Shown: positions 36,577 through 48,352, counted from the first letter of the stretch. The stretch is DNA of 64,000 nucleotides from Liriodendron chinense (GCA_003013855.2 ML058392.1:2273529-2337528), one strand, 5' to 3'. The notes: generated by a model from the letters alone, not told the origin. Made by a program: numbers and translations.

Positions 36577-37492
36577 TGTTAATGTCAGATTTTGTAACGA
36601 GATCCTCCGTCTTTTCTCCTTCGCTCCAGGAGGGATTTCCACCACCAGACCTGAAGCAAGACAGCGAATAAGGGTGGCTGGGGACCAGCCGTTAGCCCTC
36701 CGACGCTTAAGTTAGGCCACAGAAGAGAAGCCAAGCAAAACGGGACCAAGATTGAATGATGAGTACGTACCTCCTCTTTAAGGGAGCCATCCCCTTATAT
36801 AGATCTGAAACAATCCAATCTGTTACGTGAGATGTCGAAATCCCGTTGATGTCGCATACGATACTGAGAATCCGCTGATTTCATGGGATAAGATCCTATC
36901 TTTTTAGTCAGATCCAACCCAATGATTTATTCCAACAATCACGCCCCTAGATGGTAATCCCTTGAAATCCGGCTGGATCCGGCCGGAAGCCATAGTTGGA
37001 GTCATAGCCTCCGAAAAGGAAGGAGACGCCTGTAGCTGGGAGTCATGGCCTCCGAAAAGGAAGGAGACGCCCGTAGCTGGGAGTCATGGACTCCGAAAAG
37101 GAAGGAGACGCCCGTAGTAAAGCTGCTCGCAGGTTAAAATGTGGTCGCGAGTCCAAGTACATATTTTGGGTGTAATGTCTTTCAACGACTTGTAAGAAGG
37201 TCTGCTCGCGGATCGAGCTTTGCCGTATTTGACTATCGGTTATGAAGACTCGGGACTTGCGAATAGCTACTCCGTATTTTTCAATCTATGACTCTTGATC
37301 AGGTGATCTCGAGAGTCGAATGGACGTCCCGCACCTATCAAACATTCGACTCTCGATCAGCTAATCTCGAGAGTCGAATGGACGTCTCGTACCTATCCAA
37401 CATTCGACTCTCGATCAGATAATCTCGAGAGTCGAATGGACGTTTTGGGCATTTCCGCGTGAAATCTTATCTCCATCATTTTGCCTATAACA
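36577..37492 (-). repeat. 3' LTR of Tat-3
   Basis: 916 bp. From the U3 end (37492): two full palindromes (37402-37437 and 37344-37379) and one decayed one, each with 13-base arms ATTCGACTCTCGA/TCGAGAGTCGAAT. Then come three ~41-bp tandem copies (about 36995-37120) around GGAGTCATGGCCTCCGAAAA, and the TATA box. Confidence 0.95.
36793..36802 (-). promoter_or_regulatory. LTR TATA box, Tat-3 3' LTR
   Basis: On -, CAGATCTATATAAGGGGATG. Same in the 5' LTR at 46464-46473, where it would drive the genomic RNA. Confidence 0.75.
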
Positions 37493-37504
37493 GATGCCCC
37501 CCAA
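37493..37504 (-). other. polypurine tract of Tat-3
   Basis: On -, ACTTGGGGGGCATC directly before TGTTATAGG of the LTR. It shares the form GGGGCATC-TGTT with Tat-1 and Tat-2. Confidence 0.8.
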
Positions 37505-37757
37505 GTCCTTGCCGCCAAGAATTCTTTAAGGAAAGGACTTAGCTCACTATCACACGAAACCGCTCGCTACCTTCATCGAGAACGACACCCCTCATGATGG
37601 GCTGAAATTAATGAGCGCCAGCTTTCCGCAGCCTTTTCGCTGATGGAAAATGAAGGGGCGCTCGCCACGTGTTTGAGGAGTTAATGGGCGTGCCTGCTCG
37701 AGCGCTGTGTCCAACGAGGGACTGCCACGTGCCATCAGATACAGCGGAATGATTGCC

Positions 37758-37765
37758 TATAAATA
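37758..37765 (+). promoter_or_regulatory. TATA box of the Tat-3 antisense gene
   Basis: GCCTATAAATATACGG on +, 266 bp inside the element from the 3' LTR and about 150 bp before the ATG at 37917. A matching TATA lies at 48189 in Tat-2, which supports a dedicated antisense promoter. Confidence 0.65.
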
Positions 37766-38527
37766 TACGGAGTCCGCCATTTCTTTGATTTTCTACAGAA
37801 GTTTTTTCGAAAGAATCCTGCAACCCTTTCTTTCCATTCTTCTTCCTCTTCCGGTGCTCAATCTTTCTTTTTCTCGGTATACTTCCTTTTTCTTCTTCTT
37901 TTATTTTCATCTCCCCATGGCTGGGAACTCTGACGAGACTACTGTCCCCCTTGGCGATGCCACTCCGGAGTCCTCTGCCTCCAGCAGTGCAAGGGTTTCG
38001 GCGGGGAGATACACAGCAGCCGGATATCCTTCCGTTTTATCGGAGGACCGGCTGGCTGAGCTACGGGAGAGATACCAAATCCCTGACTCTGTAACTCTCC
38101 GCTTGCCCGGAGGTGGAGAAACACCCGACTCCCCCCCCAGGATGCGTAGCATTTTACGAGTATCAGCTCATCTTGGGGGTACGCCTTCCCCTCCATCCCT
38201 TTGTTCGCGATGTATTACGGTGTTACAAGATTGCCCCTGGGCAACTCATTGTGAACGGGTGGAGGGTGGTTTTGGGCTCCTTTGCCCTTTGGGCTCAGGC
38301 TGGCAACGGGGAACTCACGGCGGAGGAGTTCCTCCGTATGTTCCACCTGAAGAAAGCTCCATCCAGCGAAGGCTGGTATTATTTATGTTACTGGCACCGG
38401 GATAACTTCGTGTTGGGTAAGCCCTCCTCGAACTATCCCGGCTGGAGGAAGCGGTGGTTCTATGCTTCCGGGAGCTGGGAGTCTGCCTCCTCCAGGGGTC
38501 CAGGAGTGACCCGGTTTTTCTGTGAAG

Positions 38528-38609
38528 GTAGACACAATCCCGTATTGTGCAGTTTCCTTAGAATAATTTTTAGGGTTTTGCTTCGTTTGACCATTATTTG
38601 TGCTCGCAG
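38528..38609 (+). other. intron 1 of Tat-3 antisense gene
   Basis: TGTGAAG, then GTAGACAC ... GTGCTCGCAG, then GTATCCCG; 82 bp. Splicing joins CE-G-IPALQ in frame. Confidence 0.8.
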
Positions 38610-39301
38610 GTATCCCGGCATTGCAGAAACCGAATTTGAAGGGTGGGATCAACGAGAAGATCGTCAGAGTGTTTAAGGTGCCTGTCGGAGATAGGCATAT
38701 CGAGGCTTGCTTATCTCCTTCGCGACTTGCAGCAGCAGGCCTCATATCCAGGAGAGAAGTCGAAATGACGAAGGCTGGAGAGAAGAGAGGCCTACTGCCC
38801 CGTCTGAAGGGCACAGGTTCCAAAAGGCAGAAGAGAACCCCTGCCGAACCGTCTCAATCTTCCATCCGCGCGGGCAGCGATCAGCCTGCCCTTCCCACGA
38901 GCATGGCGGGGGCCCCAGCTGGGCCTACTATCCCTTCACTGGTGGTCGCACCTGGGCCACCAGTGATCAACATTGCAGACAATCCCCCAGATGGGGTGGG
39001 GTCCAGCTGCCCCCCAGCTGAAGAGGCTCGAGAGCAGGTAGAGCCTCAAGAGCCAACTCCTGCTCGGGAACTGGTCCCAGCTGCCGAGCAGGGACCTGCT
39101 CGCGAGTCCATGCCTCCACCTCGCGAGCAGACCGGTTTGGTCGTTGCCCAACCGTCTGGGAGCGGGACGTACTCGATTCCACGCCACCTCCACCCTGTGT
39201 GTAAGTTCTTGTTCGAGAACGTCCCGCCTCACGCCTTCGGCTCTCTCCCCGAGCCAAGCCCTGAGAACCTTATCCTTGAAGCGGGGATGAGGATGGTTCA
39301 G

Positions 39302-39373
39302 GTAAGACTTTGTCAAGATCTGTTTCGACCTGTTGATACGTTCCAGAAATCTTATATTTTTCATCTCTTTGCA
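39302..39373 (+). other. intron 2 of Tat-3 antisense gene
   Basis: ATGGTTCAG, then GTAAGACTT ... CTCTTTGCAG, then GGTTTAGAT; 72 bp, phase 0. It separates the Pro-rich exon from the coiled-coil exon. Confidence 0.85.
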
Positions 39374-40085
39374 GGGTTTAGATCTGATTCTACGAACGAG
39401 GCGTGATATCGTTGCCGCCCGTCGCACGATAGAGGAGGCTGAGGGAAAGAGGACTGCCTTGGAAAAGGCAGTTCAAGGAAGAGATCAACTGCTCAAGGCT
39501 CATGAGGCAGTGATCTCGAAGAGAGATGAGGAGAAAAAGATCCTCATTGAGAAGATCCAAGTCCTGACCGACAGGTATCAGGCCTTGGACTCAGACTACG
39601 TGAAGCTCACGGGTCTGAAGGAGAAGGCAGAGAGAGAGAGGGAGATCTTCCGACAGGACAAGATCTCATTAGAGGAGCAATTCGCGGGAGCCAGGTCGCA
39701 GCTCAAGGAGGCCTACGACAACCTGACTAGGGAGCGCACCGCTCTTGCGCAGCTTAAGGACGACTCGATCCACTGGGACGAGGAGAGAGTCGCCCTTGTA
39801 AAAATGCTCTCGGAGGAAGGTACTCGGGCAGTTTCCGAGTTCCGGACTTCGCAGCTGTATGACGATGAACGATATGAGTCATACGATGCTGGTCGAGACT
39901 TTGCACTGAGAGTAGTGCAACGAATGATCCCATCCTTCGATATGGGGGAATTCGGTCGAGTCACGACCATCATAGCTGCAGAAGAGCAAGCTGCTGCCGA
40001 GAACGAGGTGACCGAAGCCACGCAGGCTGGAGGGGCTCCTGAAATGGGCCCTGAAGTCGAGAGCGTGGCTCCTCCTAGCGATTGA

Positions 40086-40694
40086 TTTTCTTTTATTTTC
40101 TTTTATACAAATGTATATGTAATCATCTGATTATTAATGAAAAGATGTTTTTGGAAGTGTCGCTGTTTCGTTGCTGTTCTCCCTTCATCTTTTATTTTTT
40201 GCTTGTTAATCTTGAATGGATTCGTCAGAGATGTGACCCTTTAATTCGAGCATGAGCTAAGCTGCTCGCGATCAGGATGTGACCCCGTTCGCTGCCCTAA
40301 TTTGGGCACGAGCTGTGGTGCTCGCATTTTGGAGTGCGATTCCTCCTCTCACCAATCGCGAGTAACTAACTCATGAAAAAATGAATTAGACTCAATCCGG
40401 GGGTCGTGAGACCATGTCCGCGTTGAGATAGACTGATCTATCGATTGAGATTTTGATTCTACCAAGGGTAGAAGGTTGGTCAAGAGATGGTATTCATTCT
40501 CTTCGGGGCTGTTCAGGTCCATGAGAATGGAGAAGCGACCAACTAGTAATGATTTCAATCCTACCAAAGGTAGGCAATTGGCCAAGAGGACGTGTAAGCA
40601 CTCTTCAGGGCTATTCCGGTCCATATAAATGGAGTACAGGCCAAAAGATATCTTTCACTTTATTCATAAGATGTTATGATAAACTACATCGAAT
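40086..40694. other. convergent spacer with a ~105-bp direct repeat (Tat-3)
   Basis: Lies between the two convergent stop codons. After the antisense stop there is a T-rich stretch and ATTAATGAAAAG, a possible polyadenylation signal. Two imperfect direct copies (about 40445-40540 and 40550-40640) share ATTCTACCAAGGGTAGAAG-like, TTGG[TC]CAAGAG, and GGGCT[GA]TTC[AC]GGTCCAT. Confidence 0.6.
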
Positions 40695-43600
40695 CTAGGG
40701 GTAGTATCTTAGCAAATGCTCCACGTGCCAAGGGCGACGTACAGGCTTCCCTTGCATGTCTTCAAGATAATAAGTACCGGGTCGCACAACCCTAATAACC
40801 CGATACGGGCCTTCCCAATTCGGATCCAATGAACGAACAGGAATTCCAAGATTTCGCCTTAGAACCAAATCTCCGAACTGGAAAGATCTAGGTCGAACCT
40901 TTGCATTCCGATAACGAGCAATACGTTGTTGATATGCCGCCACTCGTACTTGGGAAGCATTTCTTCGCTCTTCCAAGAGATCGAGATGAAGTCGGATATT
41001 TTCCTGATTGCTCGCGGGATCATACTGTTCGATCCGATATGAGGGCACTTGAATTTCCACTGGTACCACTGCGTCAACACCAAATGCTAAGGAGAAAGGA
41101 GTTTCACCTGTCGATGTACAAGCCGTGGTTCTATAGGCCCATAACACTTCTGGCAGAAGTTCTGGCCACACCCCTTTACATTCACTTAGCTTGGTCTTTA
41201 AATGATGCTTTATAATTTTATTCACTGCCTCGACCTGCCCATTCGCCTGTGGATGATATGGAGAAGTGCGGAGATTACGTATCTTCCATTTGTCGCAAAA
41301 TTCATCAAAGGCTGCGTTGTCGAACTGCGTTCCGTTATCGGTAATTATGGTATGAGGAAGTCCGAAGCGACATATAATATTTCTCCACATAAACTTAGTA
41401 GTTTGTTTTTCAATAATTTTGGCTAATGGTTCTGCCTCGGCCCATTTGGTGAAATAATCAACCGCCACGATCGCGAACCTATTCTGTCCCTTTCCCATAG
41501 GTAAGGGACCGATGATATCGATCCCCCACTGAGCAAAAGGCCAAGGGCTGTCGACTGGGGTCATCCGCTCAGACGGTACACGAGGTATAGGTTGATATCG
41601 TTGACACTTGTCACATTTTTTAGAAAATTCTATGGCGTCTGCTTTCATAGTAGGCCAATAATATCCTTGCCTCATCGCTTTATATGCTAGAGATCGCCCC
41701 CTGGGATGATTACCACATGCCCCCTGGTGTACTTCATCTAGAACACGATGTGCTTCTTCTGGGTGAAGACACCTCAAATAAGGCAAGGAGAAGCTTTTTC
41801 GCAACAAGATTCCATCTTGTAAGGTATACCTGGCAGCTCGAAGCTGAATTTGTCTTGCAGCTTTCTTATTTTCTGGTAGGTATCCATCTCTGAGATAAAG
41901 GATGATAGGATCCATCCAGCATGGAGACGATTGTACCGATATAACTTGCTCGGGAGTCACTTAATCGATACTCAAATGTTGACGGTGCTCGATGGGGATC
42001 GAATGCGATAGTTCTGATTTTGGTGCAGAAGCGAGTTTTGCCAAGGAATCGGCCAGTTGGTTCTGCTCGCGAGGGATATGGAATATTTTGTAAGTCTTCA
42101 GTTTGGCGAGCAGGATGAGGACACGAGACTTGTATAAGGCCATTCTTTCTTCTTTGGTTTCGAATTCGCCAAGAACTTGGTTGACAATGAGCTGGGAGTT
42201 GCTATGAATTATCAAATTCTGGACGGCGAGGACAATAGCTAGCTCGAGGCCAACAATAAGGGCCTCATATTCTGCTTCATTATTGGAGACACGTGATTCA
42301 AAACGCAGAGCGTATTGAAAATGCGACCCGTCTGGAGCCACTAAAATCAGGCCCGCCCCACTGCCACTGGCCCGTGACGACCCGTCCACAAAGAGCGACC
42401 AAGAAGTCTGGTCGCTTGTCATGACGCTATCTTCAGAAGAATATGTAAATTCGGCAATGAAGTCAGCCACGGCCTGGCCCTTGACTGCGGTCCTAGGACA
42501 GAATGAAATATCATGCTCGCTGATCTCGACTGCCCATTTAGTTAAGCGCCCGGATGCCTCAGGCTTTTGAAGGACTTGACGTAGTGGATGATTTGTTGGT
42601 ACTAAAATAGCATGGGCTTGAAAGTATGGTCGCAGTTTTCGAGCTGCCGTGATTAAGGCTAGGGCCAGTTTCTCCAAATCAGAATACCTAGTTTCTGCAT
42701 CAACCATTGCTCGACTGATATAATAAACGGGCCTTTGCACCCCGGAATCTTCTCTTATTAAAGCGGCACTAACGGCCGTGGAAGACACAGATAAATAAAG
42801 AATGAGTTGCTCATGTGCCACAGGTTTAGATAAAATGGGGGGAGCGCTCATATATTGCTTTAGTTGTTGAAAAGCTTCTTCACATTGAGGTGTCCACTTC
42901 CAATCAGACTTGGCCGTTGCACGAAGGAGTTTGAAGAAGGGCAGGCACTTGTCGGATGCTCGCGAGATGAACCTGTTCAATGATGCGATGCGACCAGCTA
43001 GACGCTGAACATCCTTCAGAGTCACTGGGGATTTCATCTCTAGCAATGCTTTAATCTTTTCGGGATTCGCCTCAATTCCACGTTGGCCAACCATGAACCC
43101 AAGAAATTTCCCTGCAGATACTCCAAACGCACATTTTTCTGGATTTAATTTCATCTGATACTTCCTCATCAGATCAAAGGCTTCTCGAAGATCAGGAATG
43201 TGGTCATCTTCATCGATGCTTTTCACAAGCATATCGTCAACATAAACTTCCATGTTCCTACCGATTTGAGCAGCGAATATTTTGTTGACAAGACGCTGAT
43301 AAGTGGCCCCTGCATTTTTGAGACCAAACGGCATTACCTGGTAGCAATATAGTCCTCGATCTGTGATGAAGGCAGTATGTTGGCCATCAGGTGGATGCAT
43401 CATAATCTGGTTGTAACCAGAGTAAGCATCCATAAAACTGAGGAGGGCGTGTCCAGCTGTCGAGTCGACCAACTGGTCGATTCGTGGTGTCGGGAAGCTA
43501 TCTTTGGGACATGCTTTGTTTAAGTCTGAATAATCGACGCACATCCTCCATTTGCCATTAGCTTTCCGGACGAGAACTACGTTGGCGACCCACTGTGGGT

Positions 43601-46173
43601 AGTCAACTTCTTTTATGAAATTTGCCGCGAGCAGCTTCTCAACTTCAGTTTTGATCGCCATTTGTCTTTCTGCAGTGAAGGCACGTCGACGCTAATGTAC
43701 GGGTTTATGCTTCGGGTCAATGTTGAGACGATGTACGATGACATCAGGATCGATGCCCGGCATATCTTTATGAGACCAAGCAAACACGTCCTGGTATTCA
43801 GTGAGGAAACGGATCAAATCTTCGCGGTGGATACTGTTTAAGGAGGAACCGATATACACGATCTTAGACTGGTCGTCTTCGGTCAAGCGAATCGCCACTG
43901 TTTCCTCCCCTGGAGTTCCTGATTTCAGAGCACTTTCCCTTGGATCCAACGCGGGTGGCGAGAACGTCGGATGATCCTTGAACTATTTCCATGACAGGTG
44001 TCGCTTGAGCCTTCTTTCGATCTTGGAGGGCTATCTGGTAACAGGACCGTGCCTCCTGCTGACTTCCTCGCACGACCCCTATGCCATTTGGGGTCGGAAA
44101 TTTAACGCATAAATATGAAGGGTGCAAGGCCGCTCCAACCTTAGTTAGAGACGGTCTCCCCAAGATGGCGTTATATGCTGATTTTCGATCCACGACGAGG
44201 AAGCTTACGAAGACGGTGGTCTTCGCTGGACTCTCCCCAAAGGTGACTGGGAGATCGATACTTCCTTCAGGTGTCACCACTTCTCCTCCAAAGCCGACAA
44301 GAGGGGTCGATACTGGCTTGAGGAGGTTTCTGGCAAGTGTCATCTTGTCGAAAGCCTCCAAATACAGAATATCGGCCGAGCTACCTGTATCCACCATAAT
44401 TCGATGAGTCAAATAATTTGATACCTTCAATGTGACTACGATGGAATCTTCATGAGGGAAATGAATTCCCGCTGCATCTTCGAGGGTGAAAGAAATTGGG
44501 GGAGGGCTAGCCTTCGAAGAGTTGGACGTTTGTTCCAGCCAATAGATCTGCTGGGGTTCTTTGGACGCCTTTCGGGCGTATGCCTTTCTTGAAGCTTGAG
44601 AGTCACCCCCGCAAGCTGGACCCCCGACGATAGTGCGAATTTCTCCTGTGGGCTCAGCATCCTCTTGGTCTGTTTGATGATGAGACGGTTCCTTTTGGCG
44701 AGATGAGGTCTTCGCCCTTTCTGGTGACCTATTTTTACGAGCAACATAATCCTGGAGATGGCCTTTTCGAATAAGAGCTTCGATATGGTCTCGTAGGGAG
44801 ATACAGTCCTGGGTCCTATGCCCGTGATCTTTGTGGAAGTAACAGAACTTACTCTTATCTCTCTTCTCGGGATCGGATTTAATCTTTGCAGGCCACTTCA
44901 CATATGGCTTGTGTTTTATCTCCATTAGAACCTTTTCAGGAGACCGATTAAGAGGAGTGTAATTATGATATTTACCAGAGTAAGGCTTCCTGGGAGAACG
45001 ATCGCGCTGATCGTGATGGTATTTTTTATCTGTAGAAGTTCCTTCTGGCTTGCGTTTCTTACTTTGTACTCCATGGCGTGTCAATGCGACTTCTTCTGCA
45101 TTGATATATTTCTGAACTTTGGCTTGGAATTCCGCCATAGTTTTCGGCGGGCTCTTATCTAAGGCAAACCTAAATTTCTCGCTCGTTATTCCAGCAATGA
45201 GGGCTGTGAGACCCTTTTCTTCAGTGTAACCCTCGGTTTGAACGGCTTCGGCAGTGAACCGTACTGTGAACTCTTTTATTGTCTCCCCATGTTGCTGTTT
45301 CAGATTCATCAGATGGGAGGCTGACTTTTTAATGCGAATACTTCCCATGAATTGAGAAAGAAATATCTCCGATAATTGAGAAAAGGAACTGATGGAAAGT
45401 GGCTTTAACCCCCGAAACCACGTACGAGCCGCTTCCTTCAATGTAAGGGGAAAAGCCCTACACATGATTTATGAACCATGTCCCTCCAACTCCATGAGGG
45501 ACCTATATGTTTCCAGATGTTCCAGAGGATCGCCAATGCCTGTATACAGAGCGATAACAGGCGTTCGATACTTTCTGGGCAACGGGGCTTCCATGACCTC
45601 GCTTGTGAAGGGAGATTCAGATTGATGTATTGCCGCCATGACAGCAGATGGCCGATTTGCCTGGTATCTCTGCTCCATGACATCAAAACGGTCTTGGATT
45701 CTTTTGAGATCTCCTTCCCATGGCAAGGTATAGCTAGACGTTTCGGCGGTGGAGCCTTGCGGTTGAGGTTGTCGAGACGAACTGGAATGTATAGAATGTG
45801 GAGACGGCACAGGGGGATGGCCGCCAAGTGGTGGGACCTGTGGTTCATCCATAGAATGCCTGGAAGCAACTGGTATGGGTGGCGGTGGTAACCCTTCGGA
45901 GGGTTGTCTTTGCGGTTCAGGGAAGTGCTGATCAAGTCGATTTGACAGTGCCTGAACTCCGGCGTTTAGAGTTAGGAGAGTGTTCCCGAGGAATCGTAGG
46001 ACATCATCCTGATTTCCAGAGGCCTCCAATAATGGATTTGTTGATGGCATATTTGGGGCTCCTTGAGGGATATCCGTCGGAACAGGTGGGAGGGCAGGTG
46101 TGGATTCCGTCTCACCGGGCGGAGGTGGTGCCTGCCTCGAAGTTGAAGGATGAACTGTCTTTTTAGGAGGCAT
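40695..46173 (-). pseudogene. Tat-3 gag-pol polyprotein
   Basis: On -, start chosen at the ATG at 46173, about 57 bases after the primer site (an upstream GTG is less likely). Gag: RTWFRGL, then a HGHRTQDC zinc-finger-like region. Protease: VDTGSSADILY (about 44367-44400). RT: YVDD intact near 43235. RNase H then a second, archaeal-type RNase H (SLFVDGSSRASGSGAG, NNEAEYEAL). Integrase (41960-40695): HHCC finger, DDE in WGIDIIGP, TDNGTQF and a glutamate in NGQVEAVN. Breaks: in-frame TAA at 45469, TAG at 43692, TAA at 41961, and one frameshift at the protease-RT junction near 43975. All catalytic residues checked are present, so decay is recent. Non-functional as it stands. Confidence 0.93.
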
Positions 46174-46229
46174 CACCGAAGGATTTTGATCGGTGGTTAA
46201 CACGATTGATTTTGATGATCAAGTCTTTC

Positions 46230-46244
46230 CCACAGACGGCGCCA
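46230..46244 (-). other. primer-binding site of Tat-3
   Basis: On -, three bases after the LTR: TGGCGCCGTCTGTGGGA. The first nine or ten bases match the tRNA-Asp complement also used by the Athila element; beyond that it diverges, so the exact tRNA is uncertain. Confidence 0.6.
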
Positions 46245-46247
46245 AAC

Positions 46248-47163
46248 TGTTAATGTCAGATTTTGTAACGAGATCCTCCGGCTTTTCTCCTTCGCTCCAG
46301 GAGGGATTTCCACCACCAGACCTGAAGCAAGACAGCGAATAAGGGTGGCTGGGGACCAGCCGTTAGCCCTCCGACGCTTAAGTTAGGCCACAGAAGAGAA
46401 GCCAAGCAAAACGGGACCAAGATTGAATGATGAGTACGTACCTCCTCTTCAAGGGAGCCATCCCCTTATATAGATCTGAAACAATCCAATCTGTTACGTG
46501 AGATGTCGAAATCCCGTTGATGTCACATACGATACTAAGAATCCGCTGATTTCATGGGATAAGATCCTATCTTTTTAGTCAGATCCAACCCAATGATTTA
46601 TTCCAACAATCACGCCCCTAGATGGTAATCCCTTGAAATCCGGCTGGATCCGGCCAGAAGCCATAGTTGGAGTCATAGCCTCCGGAAAGGAAGGAGACGC
46701 CCGTAGCTGGGAGTCATGGCCTCCGAAAAGGAAGGAGACGCCCGTAGCTGGGAGTCATGGACTCCGAAAAGGAAGGAGACGCCCGTAGTAAAGCTGCTCG
46801 CAGGTTAAAATGTGGTCGCGAGTCCAAGTACATATTTTGGGTGTAATGTCTTTCAACGACTTGTGAGAAGGTCTGCTCGCGGATCGAGCTTTGCCGTATT
46901 TGACTATCGGTTATGAAGACTCGGGACTTGCGAATAGCTGCTCCGTATTTTTCAATCTATGACTCTTGATCAGGTGATCTCGAGAGTCGAATGGACGTCC
47001 CGCACCTATCAAACATTCGACTCTCGATCAGCTAATCTTGAGAGTCGAATGGACGTCTCGTACCTATCCAACATTCGACTCTCGATCAGATAATCTCGAG
47101 AGTCGAATGGACGTTTTGGGCATTTCCGCGTGAAATCTTATCTCCATCATTTTGCCTATAACA
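46248..47163 (-). repeat. 5' LTR of Tat-3
   Basis: 916 bp, about 10 differences from the 3' LTR. Palindromes at 47015-47050 (one arm base changed) and 47073-47108. TATA on - at 46464-46473. Confidence 0.95.
46464..46473 (-). promoter_or_regulatory. LTR TATA box, Tat-3 5' LTR (genomic promoter)
   Basis: CTATATAAGG on -. About 690 bp from the LTR start, so U3 is about 0.7 kb and holds the palindromes and the 41-bp repeats. Confidence 0.75.
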
Positions 47164-47168
47164 TTTAT

Positions 47169-48117
47169 AATCCGGACCTGTGGTGGTGTTGGTCAGAGTG
47201 ACCTTCCGGTGGAAGATGCCGGCGATCGGAAAAGAATTCCGGTCACCGGGAAAGTTTTTCGGCTGTCGGAAAGGGATTCCGATGAGGGTTTCCGGCGACA
47301 AATCCCAGATACTCAGGGGATAATAGCTCTCTCTCTCTCTCTCTTAATCTGTACAAATGAATAGTGGGAGGGGGTATTTATACCCGAGAATACCAGACAG
47401 CGACCAATGAGGAGCTACCACGTATGACGCACCCCAAATATCCCTCGACGCACCCATAAATGGACGCGTGGGAGCTCTGACGCACCCCGAAATGGGATTT
47501 TGAGATGTGCTGATTTTATGGGTGCGTCGAGCTATTTTTTAGGTGCGTTGAGGTACAATGCATCCAAAAAATGCAACGCTGGTCCTTGGTGATTTTATGG
47601 GTGCATCGGGCTATTTTTTGACGCGTTGGGCAATTTTAGGGTGCGTTGCAGTCCAATGCACCTTGAAATTACAGTTCCGTATTTTCTGAATTTATGGATG
47701 CGTCAAAGGTATTTTTAGGGTGCGTCAAGCCATTTTTTGGATGCGTCAGAGGTAAAAACATCCTGAAACACTTCTTGAATTTTCATGAATTTAAGGGTGC
47801 GTTGGGCTGAATAAATGGGTTTGCTTGACATACCCGTGTCTTGCAAAATTGGGTTTTGCGAAACGGAGGGCTTGTGGGGCCCGTTTCTCGACGAATCGTC
47901 ATGCACTGCTTATCATAATTCATGAAGAATGTGTCTGCTTCATTCTGGGCGGTTTTGATCACGGTGATCCGTGGGGCCCACCGGAGAAAATGGCTAAGTA
48001 CTGGATCCTTTGCAAAATCTGGGTATTTGGGTGCGTCCGGTAGTATTTTGTGGGATTTTCTCGAAGCACGTGCCCAATTGATTTTTTTAGAGGGTACTGA
48101 CTTTTGGGACCCCAACA
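47169..48117 (-). repeat. 3' LTR of Tat-2, promoter-proximal part (U3)
   Basis: On - it starts TGTTGGGGTCCCAAAAG at 48117, identical to the Tat-1 LTR start. It carries GGTGCGT palindromes (about 47430-47830), then TATA, then a (CT)n/AGAG tract and CCGGAAT repeats, and is cut at TTTAT by Tat-3. Confidence 0.87.
47375..47382 (-). promoter_or_regulatory. LTR TATA box (Tat-2)
   Basis: On -, CGGGTATAAATACCCCCTCC, matching 8103-8117 in Tat-1. Tat-3 lies about 210 bp downstream of it. Confidence 0.75.
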
Positions 48118-48128
48118 GATGCCCCTCC
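48118..48128 (-). other. polypurine tract of Tat-2
   Basis: On -, CCGGAGGGGCATC directly before TGTTGGGG; same as Tat-1. Confidence 0.8.
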
Positions 48129-48188
48129 GGTGCGTTGCGATGGACCTACAACCGTTCATCGCGACGCATCGGATTCCCGGGTCCACAC

Positions 48189-48196
48189 TATAAATA
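48189..48196 (+). promoter_or_regulatory. TATA box of Tat-2 antisense genes
   Basis: CCACACTATAAATAGATAAG on +, about 70 bp inside the LTR junction. The ATG of the first antisense gene is at 49154, so the leader would be about 0.9 kb, or shorter if the CCAGCAG before the ATG is a splice acceptor. Confidence 0.65.
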
Positions 48197-48352
48197 GATA
48201 AGATAGCTTGATTTCATTTCATTCTTCGTTTTTCACTATGCATTTGCTCTGCCTTCGACGCGCCCAAATATTCTCCAACGCACCCATTTAATATCGCCAG
48301 CGCACCCAAAAAAGGTCCAGCGCACCCTTTTATTTCAAATACTTGGATTTTG

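Larger units (their letters stand above)
37917..40085 (+). pseudogene. Tat-3 antisense gene: Transposase_28-like ('putative gypsy type transposon') protein with coiled coil
   Basis: Runs against pol. Three exons: 37917-38527, 38610-39301 and 39374-40085. Exon 1 begins MAGNSDETT and carries the family core: RYQIPDSVTLRLP, GCVAFYEYQL, GVRLPLHPFVRDVL, APGQLIVNGWR, then a GWYYLCYW-type block. Exon 2 is Pro/Ala/Glu-rich. Exon 3 is a long coiled coil (about residues 20-150 of the exon) with a short acidic end. Both introns have GT-AG ends and joins in frame. The only break seen is a one-base frame change at a run of eight C (38131-38138), which could be real or a base-calling slip; with it the gene is disrupted. 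The domain resembles the Pfam family often found in plant gypsy elements. Function unknown; not a proven transposase. Confidence 0.82.
36577..47163 (-). mobile_element. complete Tat-lineage element 3 (Tat-3), 10.6 kb
   Basis: Two 916-bp LTRs (36577-37492 and 46248-47163), TGTTA...TAACA ends, and a perfect 5-bp target duplication TTTAT (36572-36576 and 47164-47168). Gag-pol is on - (46173 to 40695) with tandem RNase H domains, the mark of the Tat lineage. A spliced gene lies on + between the 3' LTR and pol (37917-40085). By eye the LTRs differ at about 10 positions (1.1%). It lies within the 3' LTR of Tat-2, just downstream of that LTR's TATA box. Confidence 0.96.

Noticed and set aside
36211..36645. 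Open frame with 26-residue repeats (MYFQGALDSHAPENS type) and a mirror frame on +
   Set aside because: Explained by ~78-bp tandem repeats, a multiple of three; no start context or homology.
46203..46203. GTG at 46203 as start of Tat-3 gag
   Set aside because: An ATG at 46173 in the same frame is the more ordinary start.
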